NCBI GenBank assembly: GCA_020024325.1
Contig: JAHHTY010000055.1
Coordinates: 1 to 13,626, forward strand
Direction of reading: 5' to 3'
DNA: 13,626 bases
From: Negativibacillus sp.
GTDB taxonomy: Bacteria > Bacillota > Clostridia > Oscillospirales > Ruminococcaceae
The notes under the pieces were generated by a model that made no database searches, was not told where the DNA came from, and saw nothing but the letters and a program-made list of their open reading frames with translations. The number at the start of each line of letters is the position of its first letter. The first letter of the stretch is position 1. Position numbers and translations under genes: made by a program. Below, piece after piece: positions 7,711 to 13,626 of this stretch.

Positions 7711-8412
7711 CTATTTATTTTTGTTAATGATTCTGGTTTCTTCTAATCCTGTTTCCACATCAATGAAACGTGTGAAAAGGGACACTTTATTATCCTCATT
7801 CAGATTTTCCCAAATTTCATTGGTGAAGGCATCAATATCTCCATGAATTACAACAGGTGTCGGTTCACCCTCATAGGATGGAATTGGGTTTCCATCGCAT
7901 TTATAGGTATGGATAAAATGTCCTTCACCGGCTTTTGGATTGCTGTATTCAAAGAAATATCTGTGTGCGCTGGATGGGTCGCCGTTGTTGCTTTTGAGGA
8001 TGGAAAGTTTATAGTCAAAACCTTCTACCACACCGGAAATACGAGGGGTGAAGTTTGGTGCATCTGGCTCAAAAGTTCTGGTGCGGAGTGCATCTTCAAA
8101 GGTTTTTCCATCTTTGAGAAAATCATAAACGGTATCGGTCTGGTCACCGTTTGTTACTACAGTTTTTTTATCAAGCACTCTAACCGGTGCATAGATAATC
8201 AAAGACGGGTCTTCCAATTTTGCAGGGTCAAAAGCTTCGGTGCGAATTCCACCTTCCTGTTCTACAAAAACACGATTGCGGCTATTTTCACTTCTGCCCA
8301 TGATAAAGTAAGCAATAACTGCTTTTTTGCCATCTTCGCTTCTGCCCAAAACAATTCCTCTGCCCGGGTATGTATTAGAACGCAGTTCTTCTGCCAGATT
8401 GATGTATTTCAT
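7711..8412 (-). CDS. purO: PurO-type IMP cyclohydrolase
   Basis: Predicted to close the ring of FAICAR to give IMP, the last step of de novo synthesis. The 233-residue protein has the N-terminal YPGRGIVLGRSEDGKKAV (15-32) and AYFIMGRSENSRNR (34-47) blocks that I associate with the archaeal-type IMP cyclohydrolase family (PurO, Ntn-hydrolase-like fold), unrelated to the PurH N-terminal domain. Context is strong: it sits between purN and a transformylase-only PurH, which lacks cyclohydrolase. The ATG at 8412 follows GAGGAG by 11 nt and lies 24 nt after purN. Known members are somewhat shorter (about 200 residues), so the C-terminal extension is a feature of this branch. Family assignment is from memory of motifs plus operon logic. 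Confidence 0.85.
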   Translation of the reverse strand: MKYINLAEELRSNTYPGRGIVLGRSEDGKKAVIAYFIMGRSENSRNRVFVEQEGGIRTEAFDPAKLEDPSLIIYAPVRVLDKKTVVTNGDQTDTVYDFLKDGKTFEDALRTRTFEPDAPNFTPRISGVVEGFDYKLSILKSNNGDPSSAHRYFFEYSNPKAGEGHFIHTYKCDGNPIPSYEGEPTPVVIHGDIDAFTNEIWENLNEDNKVSLFTRFIDVETGLEETRIINKNK

Positions 8413-8436
8413 AATGCTGTTTTCTCCTCACACTAG

Positions 8437-9042
8437 TTACTTTCTCTCTTTTTGAATCTTTTCACAAAGCATAGCGGTCGCTTTTGGCAACAGCTCCCAT
8501 TCCGCTTGCTCCATTACTCTTCTTTGCAGGGTTTCGGGGGTATCGTTTGGCTCAACAGACACAGCTTTTTGCAAAATGATGCTGCCGCCGTCGGTCACTT
8601 CATTCACAAAATGAACAGTAGCACCGGTTACCTTTACTCCGTAAGCAAGTGCCGCTTCATGTACCTTGAGCCCATAAAATCCGTTTCCGCAAAAGGAAGG
8701 AATCAGTGACGGATGCACGTTAATAATACGGTTTGGATAAGTTTCAATAACCTCTTTTCCAAGAATGCTTAAAAATCCTGCCAGCACTACCAGCTCAATT
8801 CCTCTGCTTTGCAGCTCTTCAAGCACCTTGCGGTCAAATTCTGCGGCACTGCCACATTCTTTTTTGCTGACAACAACCGATTCGATTCCTGCCTGTTTTG
8901 CCCGTTCCAAAGCGTACACGCCTGCACGGGAACTTAATACCAAACTGATTTCTCCACAGCCAAGCTCTCCCGCCTGCTGGCGGTCGATGAGAGCTTGAAG
9001 GTTGGTGCCGCCGCCGGATACCAGCACTGCTATTTTAACCAT
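8437..9042 (-). CDS. purN: Phosphoribosylglycinamide formyltransferase (folate-dependent)
   Basis: Transfers formyl from 10-formyl-tetrahydrofolate to GAR, giving FGAR. 201 residues, normal length. Seen: phosphate-binding SGGGTNLQ (9-16); INVHPSLIPSF (107-117) with catalytic Asn108 and His110; and Asp151 in VTDGGSI, completing the Asn-His-Asp set. ATG at 9042 with AAAGGAG upstream. Preceded by an intercistronic terminator-like hairpin and followed 24 nt later by the PurO-type gene. The alternative formate-dependent PurT (ATP-grasp) is excluded by fold and length. Confidence 0.96.
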   Translation of the reverse strand: MVKIAVLVSGGGTNLQALIDRQQAGELGCGEISLVLSSRAGVYALERAKQAGIESVVVSKKECGSAAEFDRKVLEELQSRGIELVVLAGFLSILGKEVIETYPNRIINVHPSLIPSFCGNGFYGLKVHEAALAYGVKVTGATVHFVNEVTDGGSIILQKAVSVEPNDTPETLQRRVMEQAEWELLPKATAMLCEKIQKERK

Positions 9043-9064
9043 TTTCTCTGCTCCTTTTATCTAC

Positions 9065-9109
9065 AAAAAACGAAAAGCAGACGCAGCATTGTTTTATGAC
9101 ACGTCTGCT
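9065..9109 (-). terminator. Intra-operon intrinsic terminator-like hairpin between purM and purN
   Basis: On the minus strand AGCAGACG (9109-9102), an 18-nt loop containing a minor CAT/ATG pairing, CGTCTGCT (9083-9076), followed by a T-rich tract TTTTCGTTTTTT when the last stem T is counted. It starts 23 nt after the purM stop and ends 22 nt before the purN start. Form and position are those of an intrinsic terminator, yet the genes downstream belong to the same pathway, so it probably gives partial termination or 3'-end stabilisation. Confidence 0.65.
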
Positions 9110-9132
9110 CCTTCGAGTTGTTTTATCAGCTC

Positions 9133-10170
9133 TTAGAGAATTTCGATTGTTTTTTCTCCTACCTGAACCTCACCGATGATATAAGCGTCTTCACCTGCTG
9201 CTTTGAGAACTTCCAAAGCTTTGTCTGCTTCATCACGGGAAACAATAGCAATCATACCAACACCCATGTTAAAGGTATTGAACATATCACGCTCGGGAAT
9301 ATTGCCGACTTTCTGAATCTCTTCAAAGATTGGCAGTACTCTTACCTTGCTGCGCTCGATAACTGCTTTGGTTCTGCTGTTCAATGCACGAGGAATATTC
9401 TCATAGAAGCCACCGCCAGTTACATGAACAATAGATTTTACCTTTACTTCATCAATGAGCTTGAGCATTGGTTTTACATACAGCTTGGTTGGGGTGAGAA
9501 GGGTTTGACCAATGGTGGAGCCATTAAATTCTCTGAAGATATTTCTTGGAGTATTGTCAATGTCAAACACTTTTCTTACCAGAGAAAATCCGTTGGAGTG
9601 TACACCGGAAGAAGGAAGTGCAATCATCACATCCCCCGGTTCTACATTTTCAGGGTCAATCATCTTGTCCTTGTCCACCACACCAACGCTAAATCCGGCA
9701 ACATCATATTCGTCAATTGGATAAAAGCCAGGCATTTCGGCAGTTTCACCGCCTACCAGAGCACAGCCTGTTTCTACACATCCGTCTGCAACACCTTTTA
9801 CAATGTCTGCAACCTTCTCAGGAATATTTTTGCCCAGTGCAATGTAATCCAAGAAAATCAATGGTTTTGCACCACAGCAAATGATATCATTTACGCACAT
9901 TGCTACACAGTCGATACCGACAGTATCATGTTTATCCAATAAAAATGCCAGTTTTAACTTTGTGCCAACACCGTCTGTACCGGAAACCAGAACCGGTTTT
10001 GTGATGCCGGTCAGGTCCAGCTCAAAGGCTCCACCGAAGCCGCCGATTCCGGTCATCATACCTGCTGTCATTGTTCTTGCAACGTGTGCCTTCATCAATT
10101 CAACTGCCTTGTATCCGGCTGTTACGTCTACGCCGGCTGCCTTATAGCTTTCGCTGAAACTTTCGCTCAT
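9133..10170 (-). CDS. purM: Phosphoribosylformylglycinamidine cyclo-ligase (AIR synthetase)
   Basis: ATP-dependent ring closure of FGAM to AIR. 345 residues, normal for PurM. Seen: the glycine-rich GIGGFGGAF (41-49), the ATP-binding signature GTDGVGTKLKLA (64-75), NDIICCGAKPLIFLDY (94-109), and GGETAEMPGFY (140-150). ATG at 10170 with a GGAAAGGA site upstream. It lies 35 nt after purF and precedes purN by 90 nt, the gap holding a terminator-like hairpin. Its substrate must come from a PurL (or PurSQL) encoded outside this window. Confidence 0.97.
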   Translation of the reverse strand: MSESFSESYKAAGVDVTAGYKAVELMKAHVARTMTAGMMTGIGGFGGAFELDLTGITKPVLVSGTDGVGTKLKLAFLLDKHDTVGIDCVAMCVNDIICCGAKPLIFLDYIALGKNIPEKVADIVKGVADGCVETGCALVGGETAEMPGFYPIDEYDVAGFSVGVVDKDKMIDPENVEPGDVMIALPSSGVHSNGFSLVRKVFDIDNTPRNIFREFNGSTIGQTLLTPTKLYVKPMLKLIDEVKVKSIVHVTGGGFYENIPRALNSRTKAVIERSKVRVLPIFEEIQKVGNIPERDMFNTFNMGVGMIAIVSRDEADKALEVLKAAGEDAYIIGEVQVGEKTIEIL

Positions 10171-10205
10171 ATCGTTAAAATCCTTTCCTGTTCATCTTCT
10201 CTGCA

Positions 10206-11630
10206 TTATTTATCACAGAGCTTCTGAGAAAATTTATCACATGGTTTTTCTTGTGGAACTTCGATTGGATACTCTCCGGTAAAACATCCCATACAGAAAC
10301 CACATCCTGTTGTCAGGTGTGCAATCTGTGCTGCGTGTTCAATGCTCAAATATCCTAAACTGTCTGCATCCAGCATCTCTCTAATTTCTTCCTGTGTCAT
10401 TCGGCAGGCAATCAGTTTATCTCTGCTGTCAATATCTGTTCCAAAATAACATGGGTTTACAAACGGCGGAGAAGAAATTCGGATATGAACTTCTTTTGCT
10501 CCTGCATCACGCAGCATACGGGTAATCTGCACACTGGTAGTTCCTCTTACAATCGAGTCGTCTACCAGAACAACACGTTTTCCCTCTACACTTGCTTTGA
10601 GTACATTCAGTTTAATGTGTACTGCTCTTTCTCTTTCCTTCTGAGTTGGCAAAATGAAGGTACGTCCAACATAACGGTTTTTAATAAAGCCAACTCCATA
10701 CGGAATACCGGATTCTTCTGCATAACCTAAAGCGGCATCTAGACCAGAGTCTGGGGAACCAATAACAATATCTGCATCTACCGGGTGTTCTTTTGCAAGG
10801 AATGCTCCTGCACGTTTTCTTGCCATATGAACGCTTTCGCCTTCGATGACAGAATCCGGACGAGCCGTGTATACATATTCAAATACACAAATGCTTCCTT
10901 TTCCTCCGCAATGAGTTTCGATACTGCGTATACCGTTTTTATCTACAACAACAATTTCACCCGGACGCAGGTCACGAACAAATTTTGCTCCAATACTGTC
11001 AAATGCACAGCTTTCAGAAGCAAATACAATCTCATCACCCATTTTACCCATTGCCAAAGGTCTAAAGCCCTGTGGATCTCTTGCGGCAATCAATTTTTGC
11101 GGTGACATAATAATCAAAGAGTATGCGCCTTTTAAGCGATCCATTGATTTATCGATTGCTTCCTCGATAGACGATGTGTGCAGACGCTCATGGATGATAA
11201 CATGAGAGATAATCTCAGCATCAGAATTGGAATGGAAGATTGCGCCGTTCAGCTCAAGCTCTTCCTTTAGCTGCTGTGCATTTACTAAAGAACCGTTATG
11301 AGCAAGTGCCATAGTACCTTTAATATGACGCACTACCAACGGCTGTGCATCTGCACGCTCCGGATTTTTTGCGCCATATAAAACATGACCAATTGCCATT
11401 CTTCCGCTGCCCAGTTTATTTAGAACATCCTGTGTAAAAATATCTGGAACTAAACCCAAATCTCGGTAAGAATTGATTACCCCATCATCATTTACAGCGA
11501 TACCACAACTTTGCTGTCCTCTGTGCTGGAGTGCATATAGAGCCATATAGGTATCTCCTACAACACTTGGACTGTTTTGTGTGGAATAAATGCCAAATAC
11601 ACCGCATTCTTCATGAATCTGGTCAAACAT
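10206..11630 (-). CDS. purF: Amidophosphoribosyltransferase, Fe-S (Bacillus-like) type
   Basis: Committed first step: PRPP plus glutamine to phosphoribosylamine. From ATG 11630 the protein has 474 residues. An eight-residue propeptide precedes Cys9 (CGVFG), the Ntn glutaminase nucleophile exposed by self-cleavage. The PRPP-binding loop VVLVDDSIVRGTTS is at 353-366. Cys248, Cys394 and the pair Cys443/Cys446 (CGFC) match the four ligands of the [4Fe-4S] cluster of the Bacillus-type enzyme, which fits an anaerobe. I chose ATG 11630 because AAAGGGG lies 7 nt upstream and the propeptide length then fits; an in-frame start at 11696 would add 22 residues inside the structured purC-purF gap. Nucleotide feedback inhibition is known for this family. 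Confidence 0.97.
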   Translation of the reverse strand: MFDQIHEECGVFGIYSTQNSPSVVGDTYMALYALQHRGQQSCGIAVNDDGVINSYRDLGLVPDIFTQDVLNKLGSGRMAIGHVLYGAKNPERADAQPLVVRHIKGTMALAHNGSLVNAQQLKEELELNGAIFHSNSDAEIISHVIIHERLHTSSIEEAIDKSMDRLKGAYSLIIMSPQKLIAARDPQGFRPLAMGKMGDEIVFASESCAFDSIGAKFVRDLRPGEIVVVDKNGIRSIETHCGGKGSICVFEYVYTARPDSVIEGESVHMARKRAGAFLAKEHPVDADIVIGSPDSGLDAALGYAEESGIPYGVGFIKNRYVGRTFILPTQKERERAVHIKLNVLKASVEGKRVVLVDDSIVRGTTSVQITRMLRDAGAKEVHIRISSPPFVNPCYFGTDIDSRDKLIACRMTQEEIREMLDADSLGYLSIEHAAQIAHLTTGCGFCMGCFTGEYPIEVPQEKPCDKFSQKLCDK

Positions 11631-11659
11631 TATAAATCCCCTTTCCTGTTTATTATAAA

Positions 11660-11693
11660 CAAAACAGCTGATCCCCTTTACCAGACTGTTTTG
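11660..11693 (-). promoter_or_regulatory. Hairpin in the purF leader with alternative pairing
   Basis: On the minus strand CAAAACAG, one bulged T, CTGGT, loop AAAGGGG, ATCAG, CTGTTTTG. The 3' arm CTGTTT can instead pair with AAACAG (+ strand CTGTTT at 11646-11651), just before the purF ribosome binding site. The two pairings exclude each other, so a switch is possible. It lies 29 nt upstream of the purF start. Function is inferred; it does not match any riboswitch I recognise. Confidence 0.4.
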
Positions 11694-11717
11694 CACCCCT
11701 ATTCCTTAATTACACAT

Positions 11718-11748
11718 ACCCGAGAAAGGCAAAAATCCTTCCTCGGGT
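11718..11748 (-). other. Stable hairpin after purC
   Basis: ACCCGAG and CTCGGGT form a 7-bp stem, continued by AAGG/CCTT after a bulge, around a T-rich loop. It starts 26 nt after the purC stop. There is no T tract on the 3' side in the direction of transcription, so it is more likely an mRNA 3'-stabilising or processing structure than a terminator. With the hairpin at 11660-11693 it fills the 144-nt purC-purF gap. Confidence 0.5.
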
Positions 11749-11774
11749 AACATAAACAGACAAATTGTTATCAA

Positions 11775-12485
11775 TTATTCGCCAAGCAGTCTTTTCATGA
11801 TTTCATGATAACCTTCATCAACATTATCCATATCTCTTCTGAAACGGTCTTTGTCCAATTTTTCATGGGTGGTTGCATCCCAGAAGCGGCAGGTATCAGG
11901 AGAGATTTCGTCTGCCAAAACAATGGTACCGTCAGTCAGTTTACCAAATTCAAGTTTAAAGTCTACCAGATCAACATTCACTTCTTTAAAGTATTCTTTA
12001 AGAATATCGTTTACTTTAAAAGCATAACTTGCAATCTGGTCCAGCTCTTCTCTGGTGCAAAGGTTCATAGCCAGTGCGTGGTAGTCGTTGATCATTGGAT
12101 CTCCCAGAGAATCGTCTTTGTAGCTGTACTCCAGAACGGTAGTAGCAAGCTGTGTGCCTTCCTCAATACCCAGGCGTTTGGACATTGAACCTGCTGCGAT
12201 ATTTCTTATAATAACCTCCAGAGGAACAATAGTAACTTTTTTTACAACAGTTTCACGGTCAGAAAGTTCTTCAACAAAATGAGTTGGAATACCTTTGGTT
12301 TCCAGCATCTTCATAAGATGGTTGGTAACACGGTTGTTGATTGCACCTTTACCTAAAATAGTTCCTTTTTTCAAGCCATTAAATGCTGTTGCATCATCTT
12401 TGTAGTCTACAATGTACAGTTCCGGGTCCTCTGTAGTATAAACTTTTTTTGCTTTTCCTTCGTAGAGCATTTCACACTTTTTCAT
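11775..12485 (-). CDS. purC: SAICAR synthetase
   Basis: ATP-dependent condensation of CAIR with aspartate to SAICAR. 236 residues, the normal bacterial size. Seen: ATP-binding YEGKAKKVY (8-16), the SAICAR synthetase signature LEVIIRNIAAGSMSKRLGI (89-107), VDFKLEFG (174-181), and LADEISPDTCRFWD (190-203). ATG at 12485 with GGAGG 8 nt upstream. Follows purE by 89 nt, so the enzymes making CAIR and SAICAR are encoded side by side. The gap before it holds only weak inverted repeats. Confidence 0.97.
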   Translation of the reverse strand: MKKCEMLYEGKAKKVYTTEDPELYIVDYKDDATAFNGLKKGTILGKGAINNRVTNHLMKMLETKGIPTHFVEELSDRETVVKKVTIVPLEVIIRNIAAGSMSKRLGIEEGTQLATTVLEYSYKDDSLGDPMINDYHALAMNLCTREELDQIASYAFKVNDILKEYFKEVNVDLVDFKLEFGKLTDGTIVLADEISPDTCRFWDATTHEKLDKDRFRRDMDNVDEGYHEIMKRLLGE

Positions 12486-12574
12486 TTTTGTTACCTCCGT
12501 TATGCCTCTCTTTGCCGTTATATATCGGCTTCTATCTTTATATTTTGAGGGTAAAATTAAAAAACGATCGAAAA

Positions 12575-13084
12575 TTAGCAGCCCAGCTCCTGCTGAAGTT
12601 TTGCGTCTTTTTCAAGAACTGCCTGACACATTTTATCTTTCATCTGATCCAACTCTGCTGCAAGTCTTTCATTGCTGAGAGCCAACATCTGTACTGCCAG
12701 AATAGCTGCATTTTCTGCACCATTGATAGCAACAGTAGCCACCGGAATGCCGGAAGGCATCTGAACAGTTGCAAGAAGTGCGTCCAATCCGTCTAATGTA
12801 GAAGATTTGATAGGAATACCGATTACCGGCAATGTGGTGTGTGCTGCAAGTACACCGCCCAAATGAGCTGCTTTACCGGCTGCAGCAATGATAACACCAA
12901 AACCATTTTCTTTTGCATTAGCGGCAAACTCACTTGCCTGAGCCGGTGTACGGTGTGCGCTCATAACATGGGCCTCTACCGGAACACCGAAAGATTTGAG
13001 TTTCTCAATTGCCGGTTTAACAGTAGGAAGGTCGCTGTCGCTTCCCATAATAACTGCTACTTTTTTTTCAGTTCCATTTACCAT
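12575..13084 (-). CDS. purE: 5-(Carboxyamino)imidazole ribonucleotide mutase / AIR carboxylase subunit
   Basis: Forms CAIR either by rearranging N5-CAIR (class I) or by carboxylating AIR directly (class II). 169 residues. Seen: phosphate-binding GSDSD (14-18), SAHRTP (42-47) with the catalytic histidine, AGKAAHL (69-75), and VQMPSGIPV (107-115). The HRTP and QMP blocks favour the class I fold, but no purK lies nearby and Lys71 replaces the residue usually seen as Gly or Met in E. coli-like PurE. ATG 13084 has a perfect AGGAGG 8 nt upstream. First structural gene of the operon, after a leader with a small ORF and an intrinsic terminator. Confidence 0.95.
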   Translation of the reverse strand: MVNGTEKKVAVIMGSDSDLPTVKPAIEKLKSFGVPVEAHVMSAHRTPAQASEFAANAKENGFGVIIAAAGKAAHLGGVLAAHTTLPVIGIPIKSSTLDGLDALLATVQMPSGIPVATVAINGAENAAILAVQMLALSNERLAAELDQMKDKMCQAVLEKDAKLQQELGC

Positions 13085-13106
13085 TTCTCATGCCTCCTGA
13101 CTCTTT

Positions 13107-13138
13107 GGCAATATCTATGACAAAAAATAAACATTGCC
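13107..13138 (-). other. Second leader hairpin between the leader terminator and purE
   Basis: On the minus strand GGCAATGT and ATATTGCC form an 8-bp stem (one G-T pair) around a 16-nt loop containing a T run. It starts 3 nt after the T tract of the leader terminator and ends 8 nt before the purE AGGAGG site. Part of its 3' arm, TTGCCAA, is complementary to a segment inside the leader ORF. Confidence 0.45.
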
Positions 13139-13141
13139 TAC

Positions 13142-13172
13142 AAAAAATGCTGCAACTCTTTTGGTCGCAGCA
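13142..13172 (-). terminator. Intrinsic terminator in the purE leader (candidate attenuator)
   Basis: On the minus strand TGCTGCGAC, loop CAAAAGA, GTTGCAGCA, then TTTTTT: a 9-bp stem with one G-T pair directly followed by six T. It lies 57 nt upstream of purE and downstream of the operon promoter, so transcripts must read through it to express the operon. This is the classical layout of transcription attenuation. Confidence 0.85.
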
Positions 13173-13178
13173 TAGACT

Positions 13179-13307
13179 TTACCTATCATTTTTAGCGCGC
13201 AAAAATTGCGCAGAAAAGCCCAGATATTCAGATTCAAAAGAGGACGCTTTTAGGCTACACTTATTCCAGTTGCACTGTTGCCAACGAAAAATAGCCCAAT
13301 TTTTCAC
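13179..13307 (-). CDS. Putative 42-residue leader peptide of the pur operon
   Basis: A GTG at 13307 follows a perfect GGAGG (13320-13316) by 8 nt and opens a 42-codon frame beginning VKNWAIFRWQQCNWNK and ending RAKNDR, stop TAA 13181-13179. The stop lies 6 nt before the terminator hairpin. The peptide has three Trp near its N terminus and two Cys; no run of one amino acid stands out and I recognise no family. The strong ribosome site and position between promoter and terminator suggest a regulatory leader ORF rather than a functional protein, but homologues could show otherwise. The inner hairpin GCGCAA-TTT-TTGCGC (13197-13211) falls near its 3' end. Confidence 0.5.
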   Translation of the reverse strand: MKNWAIFRWQQCNWNKCSLKASSFESEYLGFSAQFLRAKNDR

Positions 13308-13360
13308 AATTACTTCCTCCATTCTGATATAACAACCATGGATTTTTCTTTAATACTATT

Positions 13361-13389
13361 ATTCTATCTGAAACCCGTCGAAAATGCAA
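13361..13389 (-). promoter_or_regulatory. Promoter of the purine operon
   Basis: On the minus strand TTGCAT (-35, 13389-13384), 17-bp spacer, TAGAAT (-10, 13366-13361). Predicted start near 13354, leaving a leader of about 270 nt before purE. No other comparable promoter is seen between here and purE. Confidence 0.75.
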
Positions 13390-13405
13390 GCTCCCGGTCG
13401 AACAG
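13375..13405 (-). promoter_or_regulatory. Candidate operator: paired TCGAA elements around the -35 box
   Basis: On the plus strand CCGTCGAAAATG (13375-13386) and CCGGTCGAACAG (13394-13405) share TCGAA at 13378 and 13398, exactly 20 bp (about two helical turns) apart. They flank the -35 hexamer. The CGAA core resembles Bacillus-type PurR boxes (CGAAC core), but those are paired as inverted repeats; here the visible alignment is direct. Repressor identity is inferred. Confidence 0.4.
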
Positions 13406-13626
13406 TTTTTAAAAATCGTAGAGGTATTTTAATTTCCACTATATTTTCCTATAATATTTGTTGATATTATCCATGATTTTTGCTGAATATTCTTTCATTT
13501 TCCCGGTTATACAAGCAATATGTTCTGTACTGTTAGAAGATTAGTCTTTCCTTTTTTTCTAAAATTATTTATTAAGTTTAAAGTTTAGTATCATTAAAAT
13601 ACTTTAACCATTATTTCAAATAATAT
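13406..13626. other. AT-rich intergenic region upstream of the pur promoter, no gene seen
   Basis: Very AT-rich sequence to the window edge with only very short open frames on both strands and no convincing ribosome binding sites. It contains a tandem AAGTTTA repeat (13574-13587) next to an imperfect inverted repeat, which could belong to regulation of a gene beyond the window. Nothing else is supported. Confidence 0.5.

Noticed and set aside
9118..9942. 274-codon plus-strand frame opposite purM
   Set aside because: Antisense shadow of purM; the amino acid composition (rich in Cys, Asn, Phe, Tyr) is typical of antisense translation, while purM motifs are intact on the other strand.
12486..12574. 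Terminator or promoter in the purE-purC gap
   Set aside because: Only a 4-bp GCCG/CGGC repeat and a CGATCG palindrome followed by T bases are present; too weak to call.
13085..13354. Guanine/adenine (xpt-type) or ykkC/PRPP-type riboswitch in the purE leader
   Set aside because: I could not find the conserved purine-aptamer loop sequences on either strand, nor the ykkC core; the leader instead shows an ORF and a terminator.
13430..13600. Short frames in the AT-rich edge region, such as a 19-codon minus-strand frame ending KYYRKI and a 23-codon plus-strand frame
   Set aside because: No good ribosome binding sites, very short, and they overlap each other on opposite strands in AT-rich sequence where such frames occur by chance.
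13574..13607. Tandem AAGTTTA repeat with adjacent inverted repeat
   Set aside because: Low-complexity AT sequence at the window edge with no gene in view; could be an operator for a neighbouring gene but cannot be supported.

Overview
This window looks like a chromosomal segment of an anaerobic, moderately AT-rich Clostridia-type Firmicute. An Oscillospirales or Lachnospiraceae-like gut organism would fit. The inference rests on purine-rich Shine-Dalgarno sites, sigma-A-type promoters with 17-bp spacers, a clostridial purE-C-F-M-N-H-D gene order, an Fe-S-type PurF, a class I (Firmicute) HelD, and PurH replaced by two separate proteins. No tRNA, rRNA, CRISPR array, insertion sequence or prophage gene is visible.

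Left part (1-2360, minus strand): a CPBP-family intramembrane protease gene lies downstream of a MATE-family efflux transporter gene, probably in one two-gene transcript from a promoter at 2417-2445. The divergent region 2360-2843 is unusually rich. It holds the MATE promoter, a separate near-consensus promoter (2549-2577) driving only a very short unit (a possible 16-codon leaderless ORF and a hairpin followed by a T-rich stretch), a perfect 38-bp palindrome, and a third promoter serving the plus-strand helD gene (2844-5090). helD converges on the purine operon, and a bidirectional terminator separates them (5094-5134).

Right part (5143-13400, minus strand): an eight-gene purine operon, in transcription order purE, purC, purF, purM, purN, purO-like IMP cyclohydrolase, stand-alone AICAR transformylase, purD. 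It covers PRPP to phosphoribosylamine (PurF), GAR (PurD), FGAR (PurN), AIR (PurM), CAIR (PurE), SAICAR (PurC), then FAICAR and IMP (AICAR transformylase plus PurO). The FGAM synthetase (PurL/PurS/PurQ), adenylosuccinate lyase (PurB) and PurK are not in the window.

The most interesting regulation is in the 5' leader of the operon. A TTGCAT-17-TAGAAT promoter is flanked by two TCGAA elements exactly 20 bp apart. Next comes a 42-codon leader ORF with a strong ribosome binding site, ending just before a textbook intrinsic terminator, all upstream of purE. Two nested 7-nt long-range complementarities could form a competing fold. Further terminator-like hairpins lie inside the operon between purM and purN and before purD, and a double hairpin lies between purC and purF. 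I found no defence or mobile system here. The novelty is regulatory (leader, micro-unit) plus the split PurH.
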